The notes below the pieces were generated by a model. The model was not told the origin of the DNA. It worked only from the letters and a program-made list of their open reading frames with translations, and did not search any database. From positions 58,487,078-58,551,077 of the forward strand of contig NC_134841.1 of assembly GCF_965363235.1 (NCBI RefSeq): a DNA stretch of 64,000 nt, in the 5' to 3' direction. Below, piece after piece: positions 46,387 through 57,117 of this stretch; the first letter of the stretch is position 1, and each line of letters opens with the position of its first letter. The stretch is from Mytilus galloprovincialis. Its lineage: Eukaryota > Mollusca > Bivalvia > Mytilida > Mytilidae. The translations under genes and the position numbers were made by a program.

Positions 46387-49300
46387 GAATTTTGGCCTGT
46401 TGTAACCTGGGATCTTTTTCTGGCGTAATTTGTATGACCTGCTGAACAACTGAAAATCAAATTACAATAGATTACAGTTTCAAGTACCAGAGATAAATAT
46501 ATCAATATAAGTTTGCTTGTTTATGTTCATTTAAGGCAGTATATTTAATCCAACACTTATTTTCAGGTAATCTGCATGCATTCTTTGTTCAAGTGTTATG
46601 TGTTACCAACATAAAATCTGCTTTTAGATGTAAATAGATGATGCCTTATGACTGTATCAATCTACCAACAAATACACAAACCCAATTTGTCAAAAATCAT
46701 ATATACAAGTCGGTATTGCACAATATCTGGTTGATTAGTTGGTGCTATGGCTTTCTATGACATTTATAATGCTTGAGTGTCTTCTTCATTTACACACACA
46801 TCCCGTAAAAGGCCAGCACCAATTCTTGCAGTCATCTGCGGATTGACACTGTGCTGACCTCTGTGCTTCTGTCAGCAGGAACTGATACTGTGGGTTGTCT
46901 ATTGAAAACAGAAAAAGTAATAATACTATGTACCTGGTATTTTCAATCTCTATCATATAATTAGTAGTGCAATACAAATATTTAGTATACCATAGTGACT
47001 GCTCTAAATATGCATCATGACTGAGAGGATTTATGTTAGATTGTCAACGTATATTTGTTCCGCCTAACAGAAGTTCCAATGGAAACTTTGTTATAAACAT
47101 TGTCATAATATCTATTCCTGTTGGAACAAATATTCTATACCATTTATTCCGTTAGGAACATATACTGTAATATTTATTCCTGTGGAAATATTTATATTTC
47201 AGATTCTAATATGACGTGCTTCTTTAGCTTTGTAAAGAAACCATACTTTATTATCCAATAAAATTAGTTTACACATGCGTATACTGACTACGGCAGAAAA
47301 ATGAATTTTATCAAATTGGTATACACATTTAATGTATTTCATTAGCTTGGGACATTTTCAAACACTAAAATATGATACACATTTTGTTACTAATACTTTT
47401 ACAATGACAACAATGTGTTACAATTCGAAATTGACATATTTGACCTAGATACCGCAATGTTCATGTTGGCTGTTCAAATCCAAAACCCCTCCCTCTGAAA
47501 AATATGTTTCATCTATCCTGTTAAAAAGCATGTATATAATAATTTCATTGAAACATATGATCTGACGATAAAATATAAAATAAAGTATAGGTTAATTATA
47601 ACTGTTGTACTGAAATGACAAAATTGTTTCATATTTATGATAAAATGGATTGACCCTAGCAGGGAATCGAACCCCAATCTCCTATAAAAAAAAATAGGCG
47701 TAATTACCAATATACCACCAAGGTTTCCAATCCATTTTACAAATGCAACAAGATTGTCACTCAGTATTAATTTTAATCATCATGTAATACAGCATTTGAA
47801 ATCGTCAGATGCACAAAGGCGTGCCCTTTCATCAACTTTACAGGGTGTAGCTATCGCAAGTATAGTCCAAATAATTATAACGTCTGACAAGGCTTTTTTT
47901 TCTTTCTGGAACGCCGTTGTAGGAAGGCATCCCAGAATTTTTTTTAAAATAGCCTTGCCAGACGTCGTAATTATTTGGACTAACGCAAGTATAAATGAAT
48001 CTCTGTCAAAGGGCCCCTCCTGCCAAGTCTTGAATGTCAGCACAACTTTATCAAGGAATCCTCTATCAGATATGAACATATTTACCAAAGCTACAATAAC
48101 CAGCGGAACATTTACAATTAATTTAGTAAATAAAGATCGACCTACCTGATTCTTCTTGTGCGTCCACCGCCATTGACAACTGACTTGAAAATGTGTATGT
48201 CAGAAATTGACCTCAAAGAAAAAGACGTTGAATTATAACTTTTCTGTTATATTGTGACACAGATATTGTTTAAGTTCATAAATTTGTTAATTTCCGTTTC
48301 AACTTTAAATTTTAGAAATACAACTTTGCGAAATTAAACTGGTTTAAAACTAGTTGGATAAAAATCGACAGGGAGGTTGATGGAATAGCCTACACAAATA
48401 CTGTACACTTATACACAGCGAACATAGAAATTACCATAATTGTCCTAATCAGAATCGAAATAATTGATGCCAGCTATACTTTATTTTAGTTTTAACATGG
48501 GTAGGCATTATATTTGTGTTATTTTAGCCCTCGCTATCGCTCTGGAAAAAATAATCACGAATATAATGCCTACCCATGTTAAAACTACAATAAAGTTTAG
48601 CTGGCATCAATTATTTCTTAAATATATTTTCCTTTTGGAACTTATATTATGAAGGAACTTCTATTCCGTGACAAGATTTCCTTGCATATTCAAAATTCTT
48701 GCAAATCTTCAGCTTGTCCATCATATGCATTGTTGTGTATCATGTTTAGTTTGTGACTTAACCATTGACTTAAATATCAATTGAATGATACAGATCTGAC
48801 AGAACATTTTTCTGAAATGACTCTCGTGCAAATCAAAAATAGGAAAGTTTAATATTCAAATAAGTCTATTTTCAGCTGTAGGTCTTTCAAAAACTTACCC
48901 TGTTGTAGAACACTATTCATCTGGGTCAATATCCCTAATGGACCTTGAGATGAGGAACTCATATCTATGAAGTTATTAAAAAAAATGTCAGTCCACCATA
49001 CAATTGTTGATGCTGTGATTTTAAAAATGAACATATTTAATGAACAATAAGACCTGTTTAATAGAGCTGATGTGATGAGTAAAGAAATAAGTAGAATTGA
49101 CCTTAAATAAATTATTTATTTAATGAATTTTATGTTAAGAATTTGGGGATTATTTCATGAGGAGAATGACATTTTTTATCATCTTCTAGGGTCCAGCAAT
49201 TTGTGAAATAAGTAATTTCACTTGTCACCCTGAAAATTTAACCAGTATCAGCTTCGATATGAGCCACCATACATATTCTAGTAAATGATATGGACTGAGC

Positions 49301-50789
49301 AACGGAGGAAAACATAACCATTACCACCTATGAAGAATTAATTAAAGATCTTGACCCATCTCCTAAATTAAAGGTTCTATAAACCTTAAACAATTGATTG
49401 GCTTAAAAAAGAATAATTTCTACTTAAAATGCTGTCAGTTTCTTTTTACCATTTGGGGTTATGATGCTCTTAGACCAAAGAAAATTCTCGTTTGTATTGT
49501 TTTACATTGTCTTATCGGGGCCTATTATAGCTGACTATGCGGTATGGGCTTTGCTCATTGTTGAAGGCCGTACTGTGACCTATAGTTGTTAATGTCTGTG
49601 TCATTTTGATCTTTTGTGGATAGTTGTCTCATTGGCAATCATACCACATCTTCATTTTTATATAAGTTCCTTGATTTTACATATGACAATATTAAAACAC
49701 AACACTGAAACAGGCCTGGTTACCAGTTAGCTGAGTTTGTTATGATCATTAACAACTAATTGTGATTACCTTAGGTGTTCTTTACATGAAGGTAATTTAA
49801 GAAAAAGAAAATATCCATACCTTTAAATTTTTCTAAGACAAATAAATTTTTATCTTCAAACTGGTTCACACAGGTGACATCTGTTTGTAGGTCTACATAA
49901 AGAAATATTGCAATGGTGTTATAAACTAAGGTTCCATGGGCATGGAATGATTTGTGAAAATGAATTGAATTTTGATATGTCATCTTGTTCTTCAAATATA
50001 ATAAATAAATATAAGTGTAGCCATTACAGAAATAAAAATACATATGGGAAGTTGGACTGAAACACACAATAATGAATTGTTGGTTGTTGCATTCTGTTTA
50101 TAGTTCATTATTCAAAGTGAAATGAAAATTTCATATAATGTCTAAGGCCTACAAATTTTGTCCCTATGTTTATATGTTACATAAAATAATGTCCCCCATG
50201 AAATATTGTCCATCAAGACAAAATTATATATAAAATATTGTAAATAAAGAAATACTGTCCTTGTCCTTTTCCTTCTGTTACAATGGTTTATTATAGATTA
50301 AAGAATTGTCTAACATATGTTTCATTGTACATCATCATCAAGTATTACATTATACGTGCTGTACAAATATAAGTAATATACTGACATTGTCACTTATTTT
50401 GTAAATATATAAAAAAAAATCATTGGAATACCAGTAATAGTATTTGTAAATACTAGATTTACGATTTTTTTATTTTCGATATAGTTTTGGAAGTACATGA
50501 GTACAATGTAACAGGAATATTAATTTGTGTTAATTTGCTATTATAAGTCAAACAAAATATGAATATCTAACATGAATATATGTTGATAACATCCACTTCA
50601 TGAACAAAAATTCCCTAACTATAGCTAGATAGATCAATTTTGTGAGATTGATCAAAAGCCAGTAATCTGGTTCAAGCTAAATTTAAATGATATGTTTCAC
50701 ATACCTTGCACAAAATGAAGATGTGAAGTGACTCCTGCCCCCTTCTTTATTACACACACTATTTTTGTCATCTGCTTCCTGGTCTTGTT
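46360..50789 (-). CDS. Candidate multi-exon gene of unknown function, symmetric phase-1 exons
   Basis: Not recognised. Candidate exons on the minus strand: 50705-50789 (possible start Met inside: MTKIVCVIKKGAGVTSHLHF), 49821-49892 (LQTDVTCVNQFEDKNLFVLE), 48899-48964 (MSSSSQGPLGILTQMNSVLQ), 46794-46898 (NPQYQFLLTEAQRSAQCQSA, then a Cys/Trp-rich part CKNWCWPFTGCV), 46360-46449 (VVQQVIQITPEKDPRLQQAK to HLK). All four later exons begin and end in phase 1, so any could be skipped without breaking the frame. An alternative first exon, 48146-48173 (MAVDAQEES), also ends in phase 1. The last exon here ends at the first unit of a 36-bp repeat; later exons are not found. If 46794-46898 is not spliced out it gives a stop after CVCK. 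An acidic QDQEE-like word is shared with the neighbouring SWIM pseudogene, so the upper exons could belong to that instead. Confidence 0.4.
47653..47724 (-). tRNA. tRNA-Lys(TTT)-like sequence, probably a pseudogene or SINE head
   Basis: 72 bases that fold as a tRNA: acceptor ACCTTGG/CTAGGGT (two wobbles), a weak D arm GTA/TAC, anticodon stem CCTAT/ATAGG, and T arm with the perfect B box GGTTCGATTCC. The anticodon loop is eight T instead of seven bases, so the TTT anticodon is only nominal and function is doubtful. AAAATGGATTG/CAATCCATTTT extends the acceptor as a further inverted repeat on both sides. Confidence 0.5.
47863..47982. mobile_element. 120-bp palindromic MITE, relative of 6098-6717
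   Basis: TAGTCCAAATAATTATAACG at the left and CGTAATTATTTGGACTA at the right, with only a short centre, so nearly the whole element is one hairpin. Flanking 9-mers TCGCAAGTA (47854-47862) and ACGCAAGTA (47983-47991) agree at 8 of 9 positions, again a 9-bp type duplication. It sits in an open frame on both strands, which is a consequence of the palindrome rather than a gene. Confidence 0.8.
48456..48620. mobile_element. Fold-back MITE with arms of about 60 bases
   Basis: AATAATTGATGCCAGCTATA...TTTTAACATGGGTAGGCATT is mirrored by AATGCCTACCCATGTTAAAA...TAGCTGGCATCAATTATTT. A diverged, partly rearranged relative at 51133-51290 has AATAATTGATGCAAGCTGA, GGGTAGGCATTATATTCATGA and the flanking ATTACCTTAATTGTCC words in the other order. 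Confidence 0.75.
49505..49660. repeat. CCAATGAGACAAC-family repeat, minus orientation
   Basis: Nearly the full family sequence: GGGGCCTATTATAGCTGACT, TTGAAGGCCGTACTGTGACC, AGTTGTCTCATTGGCAATCA, ending in ATCTTCATTTTTATA. Confidence 0.7.
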
Positions 50790-51597
50790 CTAACAAGATA
50801 TTAATAAATACTCAATACAATCAAACATAAATAACAATGATGGTAAAGAAGGTCTAGCATTCATTTATAATAATGTACTTTGAATTTTAATGAAAGAGAA
50901 TATTTTCACAAACAATTATTTCTATTATATAGAAAAAGGATGTTTCTATGAGACACATATCCTACTCCTGCTTGCATATATAAAACATCAATGGCCATAA
51001 CACGAGAACAATGCATGGACACAATCAAATTCAAAATTGAGAAGTGTTTTGTTGTTCAAATAAGTGATGTGTACCAATATCAAAACATTTGGTTAATGCT
51101 AACTTCAGTTATAGAACAGAAACAAAATTAAGAAATAATTGATGCAAGCTGACAACTTCATTGTAGTTTTAATCTGGGTAGGCATTATATTCATGATTAC
51201 TTTTGTCTCAGGCAATAATGAGGGCTAAAATACCAGGACAATTAAGGTAATTTCTATGTCTGATGGGTGTCTGTGTTTGTGTAGAGCATTTGTGAAGGTT
51301 TTTTTCCATGAACCTCCCTTCTTTTAAGTTTTTACAGTATAGTACCTTGATCTGACTGTTATGTTTGACAAATATTTTGAATATAATCTATCACTTCTCC
51401 TTCCTGTTCTTGGCTATTTACATGGTCTGAAAAGGAATTCATTAATAATAGTCATTTATGGCAAAATGTAATAAAATTAAGGCTTTCATTTTCTTGTTCT
51501 TCTGAAAATATCTAACTTAAATTTGTGGAAGTAATCAAGGGAAAAATATTCAATAATTAAACATCTATCTGCATGGATTGCTTATAGTATAAATAAA

Positions 51598-52297
51598 CAA
51601 GAGGTTCTAAAGAGCCTGAATCTCTCACCTGTATTTCAGAGGAGAAATTTTTTAAATGTTAGCAAAATTGATGAACAAAATATGTAAAATTGTCTTTAAA
51701 GGGCACTAATTAACTCCTTAAGGGGTCAATTGACAATGATGGTCTTATTGACTTTTTGTAGATCTTTCTTTGCTGAACATTATTGACTTTTTGTAGATCT
51801 TTCTTTGCTGAACATTATTGCTGTTTACAGTTTATATCTATAATAATATTCAAGATAATAACAAAAACCTGCAAAATTTCCTTTAAACTACCAATTCAGT
51901 GGCAGCAACCCAACAAAGGGTTGTTCCAATCGTCTGATGATTTCAAGGCCAATAAATTTTGACCAATTGAACAATTTTACCCCTTGTCGGATTTGCTCTA
52001 AAAGCTTTAGTTTTTTGAGATATATTTAAGCCAAAAACTGCATTTGACCCCTATGTTATATTTTTAGCCATGGTGGCCATGTTTGTCGATGGATCAAAAC
52101 TTCAGATACAATTTATAAATTAGATACTCTAAGGAACTTTCAGTTAAAGTTTGAAGGTATTTGGCCCAATAGTTTCAGAAGAGAACATTTTTGAAATAGT
52201 TAACGACGACAGACGACGAGGACAGACTATCGACGACGACGGACACCAAGTGATGGCATAAGCTCACATGGGGCCCTTCGGGCCCTGGTTAGCTAAA
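51598..52297. mobile_element. 700-bp repeat with AGAGGTTCTAAAGAGCCTG start and GCCCTGG..TTAGCTAA end
   Basis: A block of a bivalve repeat type I remember: start GAGGTTCTAAAGAGCCTGAA, inner GGTCAATTGACAATGATG, a GACGACGACGGACACCAAGT word and the palindrome GGGCCCTTCGGGCCC near the 3' end. An inner 50-base segment (GACTTTTTGTAGATCTTTCT...) is duplicated in tandem near 51748-51830. No ORF. Confidence 0.65.
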
Positions 52298-53208
52298 AAG
52301 AACATGAAACCATGAATATTTTATAATGACCTGTTAGCCAGGAAAATGAAGCCCTTTCAGGTCAACCCTGCCAGATGTACATGCACGCTTTAAAATCATT
52401 CCATGCATTAAATAAAGTTGACCTATTGCTTATAGTAACTAAAAACCAAAATAATCTAGGATAACTTAAAATTGACCAATGAACCATGAAAATGAAGTTC
52501 CCATTGTGTTCTGCCACTGTGTAATCCATGATGGTTGTATACAATGCAACTACCTTAGGCAAATACCAAAAGTTTGTATGTCTAATATTCAATTGTTATA
52601 TCAGAACTATTTTCCAAGAAAAAAATACAAACCAGTGCACAACTGTTCCACTCCACTCCTGGTTTGCATTCTCCTGGTCTTCTCAGCCCATACACCTACA
52701 CAGCCGCTGGCCTTTCTTTTTTTAGTTTTTGACGGCAATTTCTTCAGTTTACCTTTTGACATATTTCCTCTAGCAATTTTGGTCATGGGAATTAGAGTCA
52801 ATTATGAAATGACCATCCTTTGGTGTAGAGGTTTTGATTGTTATAGTGCTGTCAGATCCTCCTCTACCGTATCTAAGATTGAACTGTCAGCACAGTGATT
52901 AACCCATTCTCTAATAACTTGACAAAAATTTCCAATCCTTGATCGCTGCCATTTAGTTCTGCAGCCAAAGACATAGGAAGGTTAAGAATGGGAGAATGAT
53001 CAACTTATTCTTCCTGATCTTGCCTATCTTCTTGTGGAATTGAATTATTATCTTGCATGGTATCTACTAGCTATATATATATATAGTAGAACAGACACAT
53101 TTTGACTGTAGATTATGTTGTCAATGCCCATGTTAAGTATAGGATTGTCCCTATTTACTTCTGGGAGCTTATTCCAACCAAACTCAGTGTTACTAAATAC
53201 AGCCATGA

Positions 53209-53359
53209 CAGGCGCGGATCCAGAGGGGGGGTTCCGGGGGTTGGAACCCCCTCTTTTTTTTGGACGATCAATGCATTTGAATGGGGACATGTAATAGGAA
53301 CCCCCCTTTGTCCTGGGTTAGGAACCCCCCCCTTTTCAAAATGGCTGGATCGGCCCCTG
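53209..53359. mobile_element. 151-bp MITE inserted in the SWIM finger, CATGA duplication
   Basis: Imperfect TIRs CAGGCGCGGATCCAG / CTGGATCGGCCCCTG, G/C-rich interior with GGGTTCC and GGAACCCCCC runs. CATGA stands on both sides (53204-53208, 53360-53364). Removing the element and one CATGA rejoins the minus-strand reading CKHIM|AVFSNTEFGWN, which confirms the insertion point. Confidence 0.85.
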
Positions 53360-54691
53360 CATGATATGTTTACATACAAGATGTGATTGATTGCTTCCAA
53401 GCCATACAATCACAATGGGGCATATCAGAATCTGGTAGAATGAATTGAACCAAATATGTTCATTTTGACTTTTTACAAGAAAGTTGCCGTCTGAAATCTC
53501 ATCAATGTCACTGCTTGGAATATTTGCTCCTATCTCAGAAAGCAGTGATCAATAAATTTTCTAGGACGATTCTTCAGTAAATCTGGTATGTCCTCACCAT
53601 ACCCTCTAGCCAATGCAGAGGCTGCTGCATTTAAATGTAAATATCTAGAAAAAGAGAGAATGAATATTTTTGAGAAATGTATACTTTAGAAAAAACTGAA
53701 GTTGTTTACAATTACTACATTTGTACAATCATTTTTAAATAAAATTAACTTTTTCACAAACAAATAAATTATCACATAGAATGATGGTCAATAACAATAT
53801 AACAATACTGTTGAAAGAAAAACAATCTTTCATTAAACAATCTCAAAACATAGAACAACCTGAAATTACTTAAGAATCAACATATCATACACCAGGTCCA
53901 AGGGCATAGTTATACACCTATTCTCAGAATAAGTGTCCACGGTTGGAAAATAATTTCTAATTCAAAAAGTTGTAACAAACATCAATATTTATATTTTATT
54001 TCAAACATAAGCATACAACAAATCAAAATGCAAAACGGCAGATCTCAACCAATAGAAATAAAAAAGAAAATACAATGCCAAAATATGGGTATAGAGTATG
54101 CTGTAATCTACGTTTCAGGTACTTATGCATAGATTCAAATGAATAGTTCAAACATATTTTGTAAATTTGAATAGTTTTCAATGGCTAAATAAACTGATAA
54201 TAATACAGTCAAATAACTGTAAAAGTTTCTCCTCAAAATTCCTATTAAAAAAAAACATTGGATCGAAATATAAACTGATAAAAATTTGGTATAAAACATG
54301 ACAATAATATGACAGCTTACATTTTCAGTATTAAAAAACATGCTCAGTGTATGCAAACACTCTACATGTTGTGTATTGCCTCTCATCTGATGAAAAAATA
54401 ATTACTACACATCTTTTTAAAATGTTTTCATAACAAACTTGGATTGCCAACAATGAAACAATAACGTAAATTACACAAAACTGTAACGTATCTTACAAAG
54501 AAAAATTCTCTCATAATCAGGATTGTTTCATCCTTCTTCCTGAATTCTTTCAAAATGTATGAAAAAAGAAATATTGTAACAACATTTTGGGTGTTTTATC
54601 ATTAAACTGTAAATGTTTTACAAATATAACGTAAATTACACTTTATAAAAAAAGAATGTTCTTTCTTGATTTTCAGTTTTTAAGCATCTGT

Positions 54692-56385
54692 TTAAGTATT
54701 AGATCTTAACTGTAACAAACTACAGGCATTTCTATAGTCCTGAGGATCAATTTCAAAGCTTCGACCACTCCGTCCAACTTTATTGGGCTCTCTAATGTTA
54801 CACAATATGTCTGTGACCTGTAACCATATTTTGTCTTCTGGGTTTGGCCATTTATACAAAGGATTTCCAGTATTCCTTCCTTGACTTGGCCGCAAAAAAT
54901 TACATTTTCACACGGTAAATTTTCTTTCAGATTGTTTAAGGCTTGGTATTGAAGTCGAACTCTTGACACGTGTTCTTGAAAATCACGAACTTGAGTATGT
55001 ACAATTGAAATGAAGCTGTCCCTTGTTTCCTCTCTCTCAACAATTTTTGTTCTTTTTTTGCCATCTGCCATCTCAACCTTTTTCCACTGTTCATACCTGA
55101 CATTTTCATTTCGAATTTCTGAGAGTATCTCTGGGAGTGGCTTGTCTTTTAGCTGCCTTACAAATTCATCGGGATTGATGGTTACGTTGGCACCTGACGT
55201 TTTCATGTTCTTAAGGGCTAACGCCATGTTTTGGTGCTTTTGGCAGAGGCATTTATTTCTACTTAAATGTTTGGTCAGGCATATATGCTTTGGTCTCAAA
55301 CGACAGAAGGTAGCAAGTGAAATTTTCTTCGGTGACTCAGTTTTGAATTTGAGATGCAAAAATAACATGCTGTCGTTAAGAACTCTTTTTTGTATATGAC
55401 CGGTTTCAGTTTTCTTTTTATCGTTTTTGCCAGGCATCATTCTGCTATTATCGTCTCTTTCTAAGAATGTGACGACGTCTCCACGAAGTATTTCTCTTGA
55501 TTCTACACGCTTCCTCAATAAAGGAAAAGAGAGCAATTTGTTGGAACACACTGTGGCCTTGAAGTGATGACGTCTTATTCCGGATTTGATGCCTAACATT
55601 TTCTTCATCTTGTACTTCTTGATTATTTCTCCGTTAACAATTTTCTTCAAAACGTGTTTTCCCTTCAACCCATTTGATTTCTAAGCAGCCCCTATCTCTT
55701 CTGTTATAACATTTGCAAAGAGTAGTTTTTCCTGGATCTTTTTTGGAACCTTATGTGGTGTCAGACCCTCTTCTCTGATTTCTTGTATAGTTCTTTTTCT
55801 AGGTGTCAGAGCAATTGATGTTGATGTAGAAGGGCTATTTCTGGAGGAGGATGATGTAGTAGGATTTCTTATGATAGTTTGTGTTTTCTTTTCCCTGTTT
55901 ATTAATCTCTGATATCGCTTTGATACGGTCCTAATTTTTCTATTGAGTAGTTCATTTTTGTCTGTCAGGTCTGCTATTGTTCTTCTATGTTTGGCGTTGG
56001 CACGATTTACTCTAGTTCTGGTTCTTTTCTTTGTAGCCAGTGACGGTAACTTAACTATCAATTGTTCAGTCACAATGTTAACTGTAGATGTGACATCTGA
56101 TGATGATGATATTTCTGAACATTGCTCCAAGTTATTAGCTACTGTTTTGGTTTGCTCCAAATTATTAGCTACTGTTTTGGTAAGATTCTTTTTCTTTAGC
56201 CTATGTTGTCGAACCCATTCACGAACCTTTTTACGCCTTTCATTTGCCTTTCTTTGTGGCTTTTCTTCTATTGGCACATAGTATCCTTTGACTCTTTCTC
56301 TTTCTTTTTTAAGATAAGCTTCTCCTTCTTTCTGTTTTTTTCGCTCTCTATAGGCTTTCTGAATTTCAGCCTTTGATTTTCCCAT
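54692..56385 (-). pseudogene. Transposase-like ORF of the 4-kb element, one in-frame stop and a probable internal deletion
   Basis: From the Met at 56385 a 234-codon frame starts MGKSKAEIQKAYRERKKQKE, very basic, with RRKKVREWVRQHRLKKKN and a coiled Arg/Lys region (RANAKHRRTIADLTDKNELL). It stops at a single TAG (55681-55683); the same frame then stays open for 320 codons to 54706, including FCRLRPKHICLTKHLSRNK and CLCQKHQNMALALKNMK (Cys/His cluster) and VSRVRLQYQALNNLKENLP. After about 54905 the frame loses sense, while the next frame reads NPLYKWPNPEDKIWLQVTDI to a natural-looking end at 54692. I remember unnamed mollusc and cnidarian proteins with both parts separated by a larger central domain, so I infer that the catalytic middle is deleted. 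Splice acceptor TTTTCAG precedes the start. Confidence 0.7.
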
Positions 56386-57109
56386 TTCTGAAAATAAAAT
56401 AAAATTTGATTAAATCAACAGAACACAAATTAACTACAGCATTATAAAGCCAGCTATCTGAAATGATGGTAGAAATTCTTTGATATACTCTTAATAAGAA
56501 TGCGTAATCTACGTTATCAAGTTGTGTAGTCTACGTTATAACATTTTGCACACGTTAAATGAGAGGATACTTGGAAATTAAATAGCAATGAAGCCGTTAA
56601 AATAACGATAAACACCCTTGCTGTTGTTTACATGCTTTCAAAACATGTTTGACTTGACACAGCAAAAGAAATGTTATAAATTATAAGCCTTTCTGTAGCC
56701 ATAAGTAAGCTACGTTATCAGGGATTCAAAGGAGCAAATATGCAATATATTTACACATCTGGATACACAATGGAATAAGTTTGCAAAATTCATGAACAAT
56801 TATGTCTATTTTTATAAATTTTTGGGATGCTAACTTCTTTGTACCTTATTTGTAGTCATAACATTCGGACACTACTGATCACGTAAATTACCAATTTTTC
56901 TAGTGTTTTTAAATTGAAAATACATGCTGTAAATGCTTATAGCCTCTAATGAATGCATCACAAAAGGTTTGATAAATATGCATTTAACTTTATATATAAT
57001 CTTGAATCACAACGAAAGACAATATAAACTCCTTACCTGAATTTAAGCTGAGTATTCCACATTCATATATTTTGAAAAACCTTGAAGGTCAAATGACGCT
57101 TTCCTTATA

Positions 57110-57117
57110 TGACGTCA
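57110..57117. promoter_or_regulatory. CRE palindrome TGACGTCA upstream of the transposon ORF
   Basis: Perfect 8-bp CRE, about 70 bases upstream (minus strand) of the inferred 5' UTR exon that ends at 57037. A plausible promoter element for the transposase gene. Confidence 0.4.

Noticed and set aside
46022..46405. Plus-strand frame of repeated FLYHFIIITFEM
   Set aside because: It is the reverse reading of the 36-bp minisatellite whose minus strand has splice-consistent coding.
47754..48149. Open frames on both strands around 47.75-48.15 kb
   Set aside because: They run through the palindromic 120-bp MITE, which stays open on both strands because of its symmetry; no protein family recognised.
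51349..51430. Further exon (HVNSQEQEGEVIDYIQNICQ) of the 46-51-kb gene
   Set aside because: All three frames contain a stop before the GTAC donor, so it cannot be an internal coding exon; kept only as a possible UTR exon or pseudogene piece.
52479..52898. 139-codon plus-strand frame
   Set aside because: It is the reverse of the SWIM pseudogene C-terminus, which reads as a recognisable basic tail on the minus strand.
55010..55399. 129-codon and 112-codon plus-strand frames within the transposon (55.0-56.3 kb)
   Set aside because: They are mirror frames of the charged transposase ORF and show the Ser/Leu-rich composition expected of such shadows.
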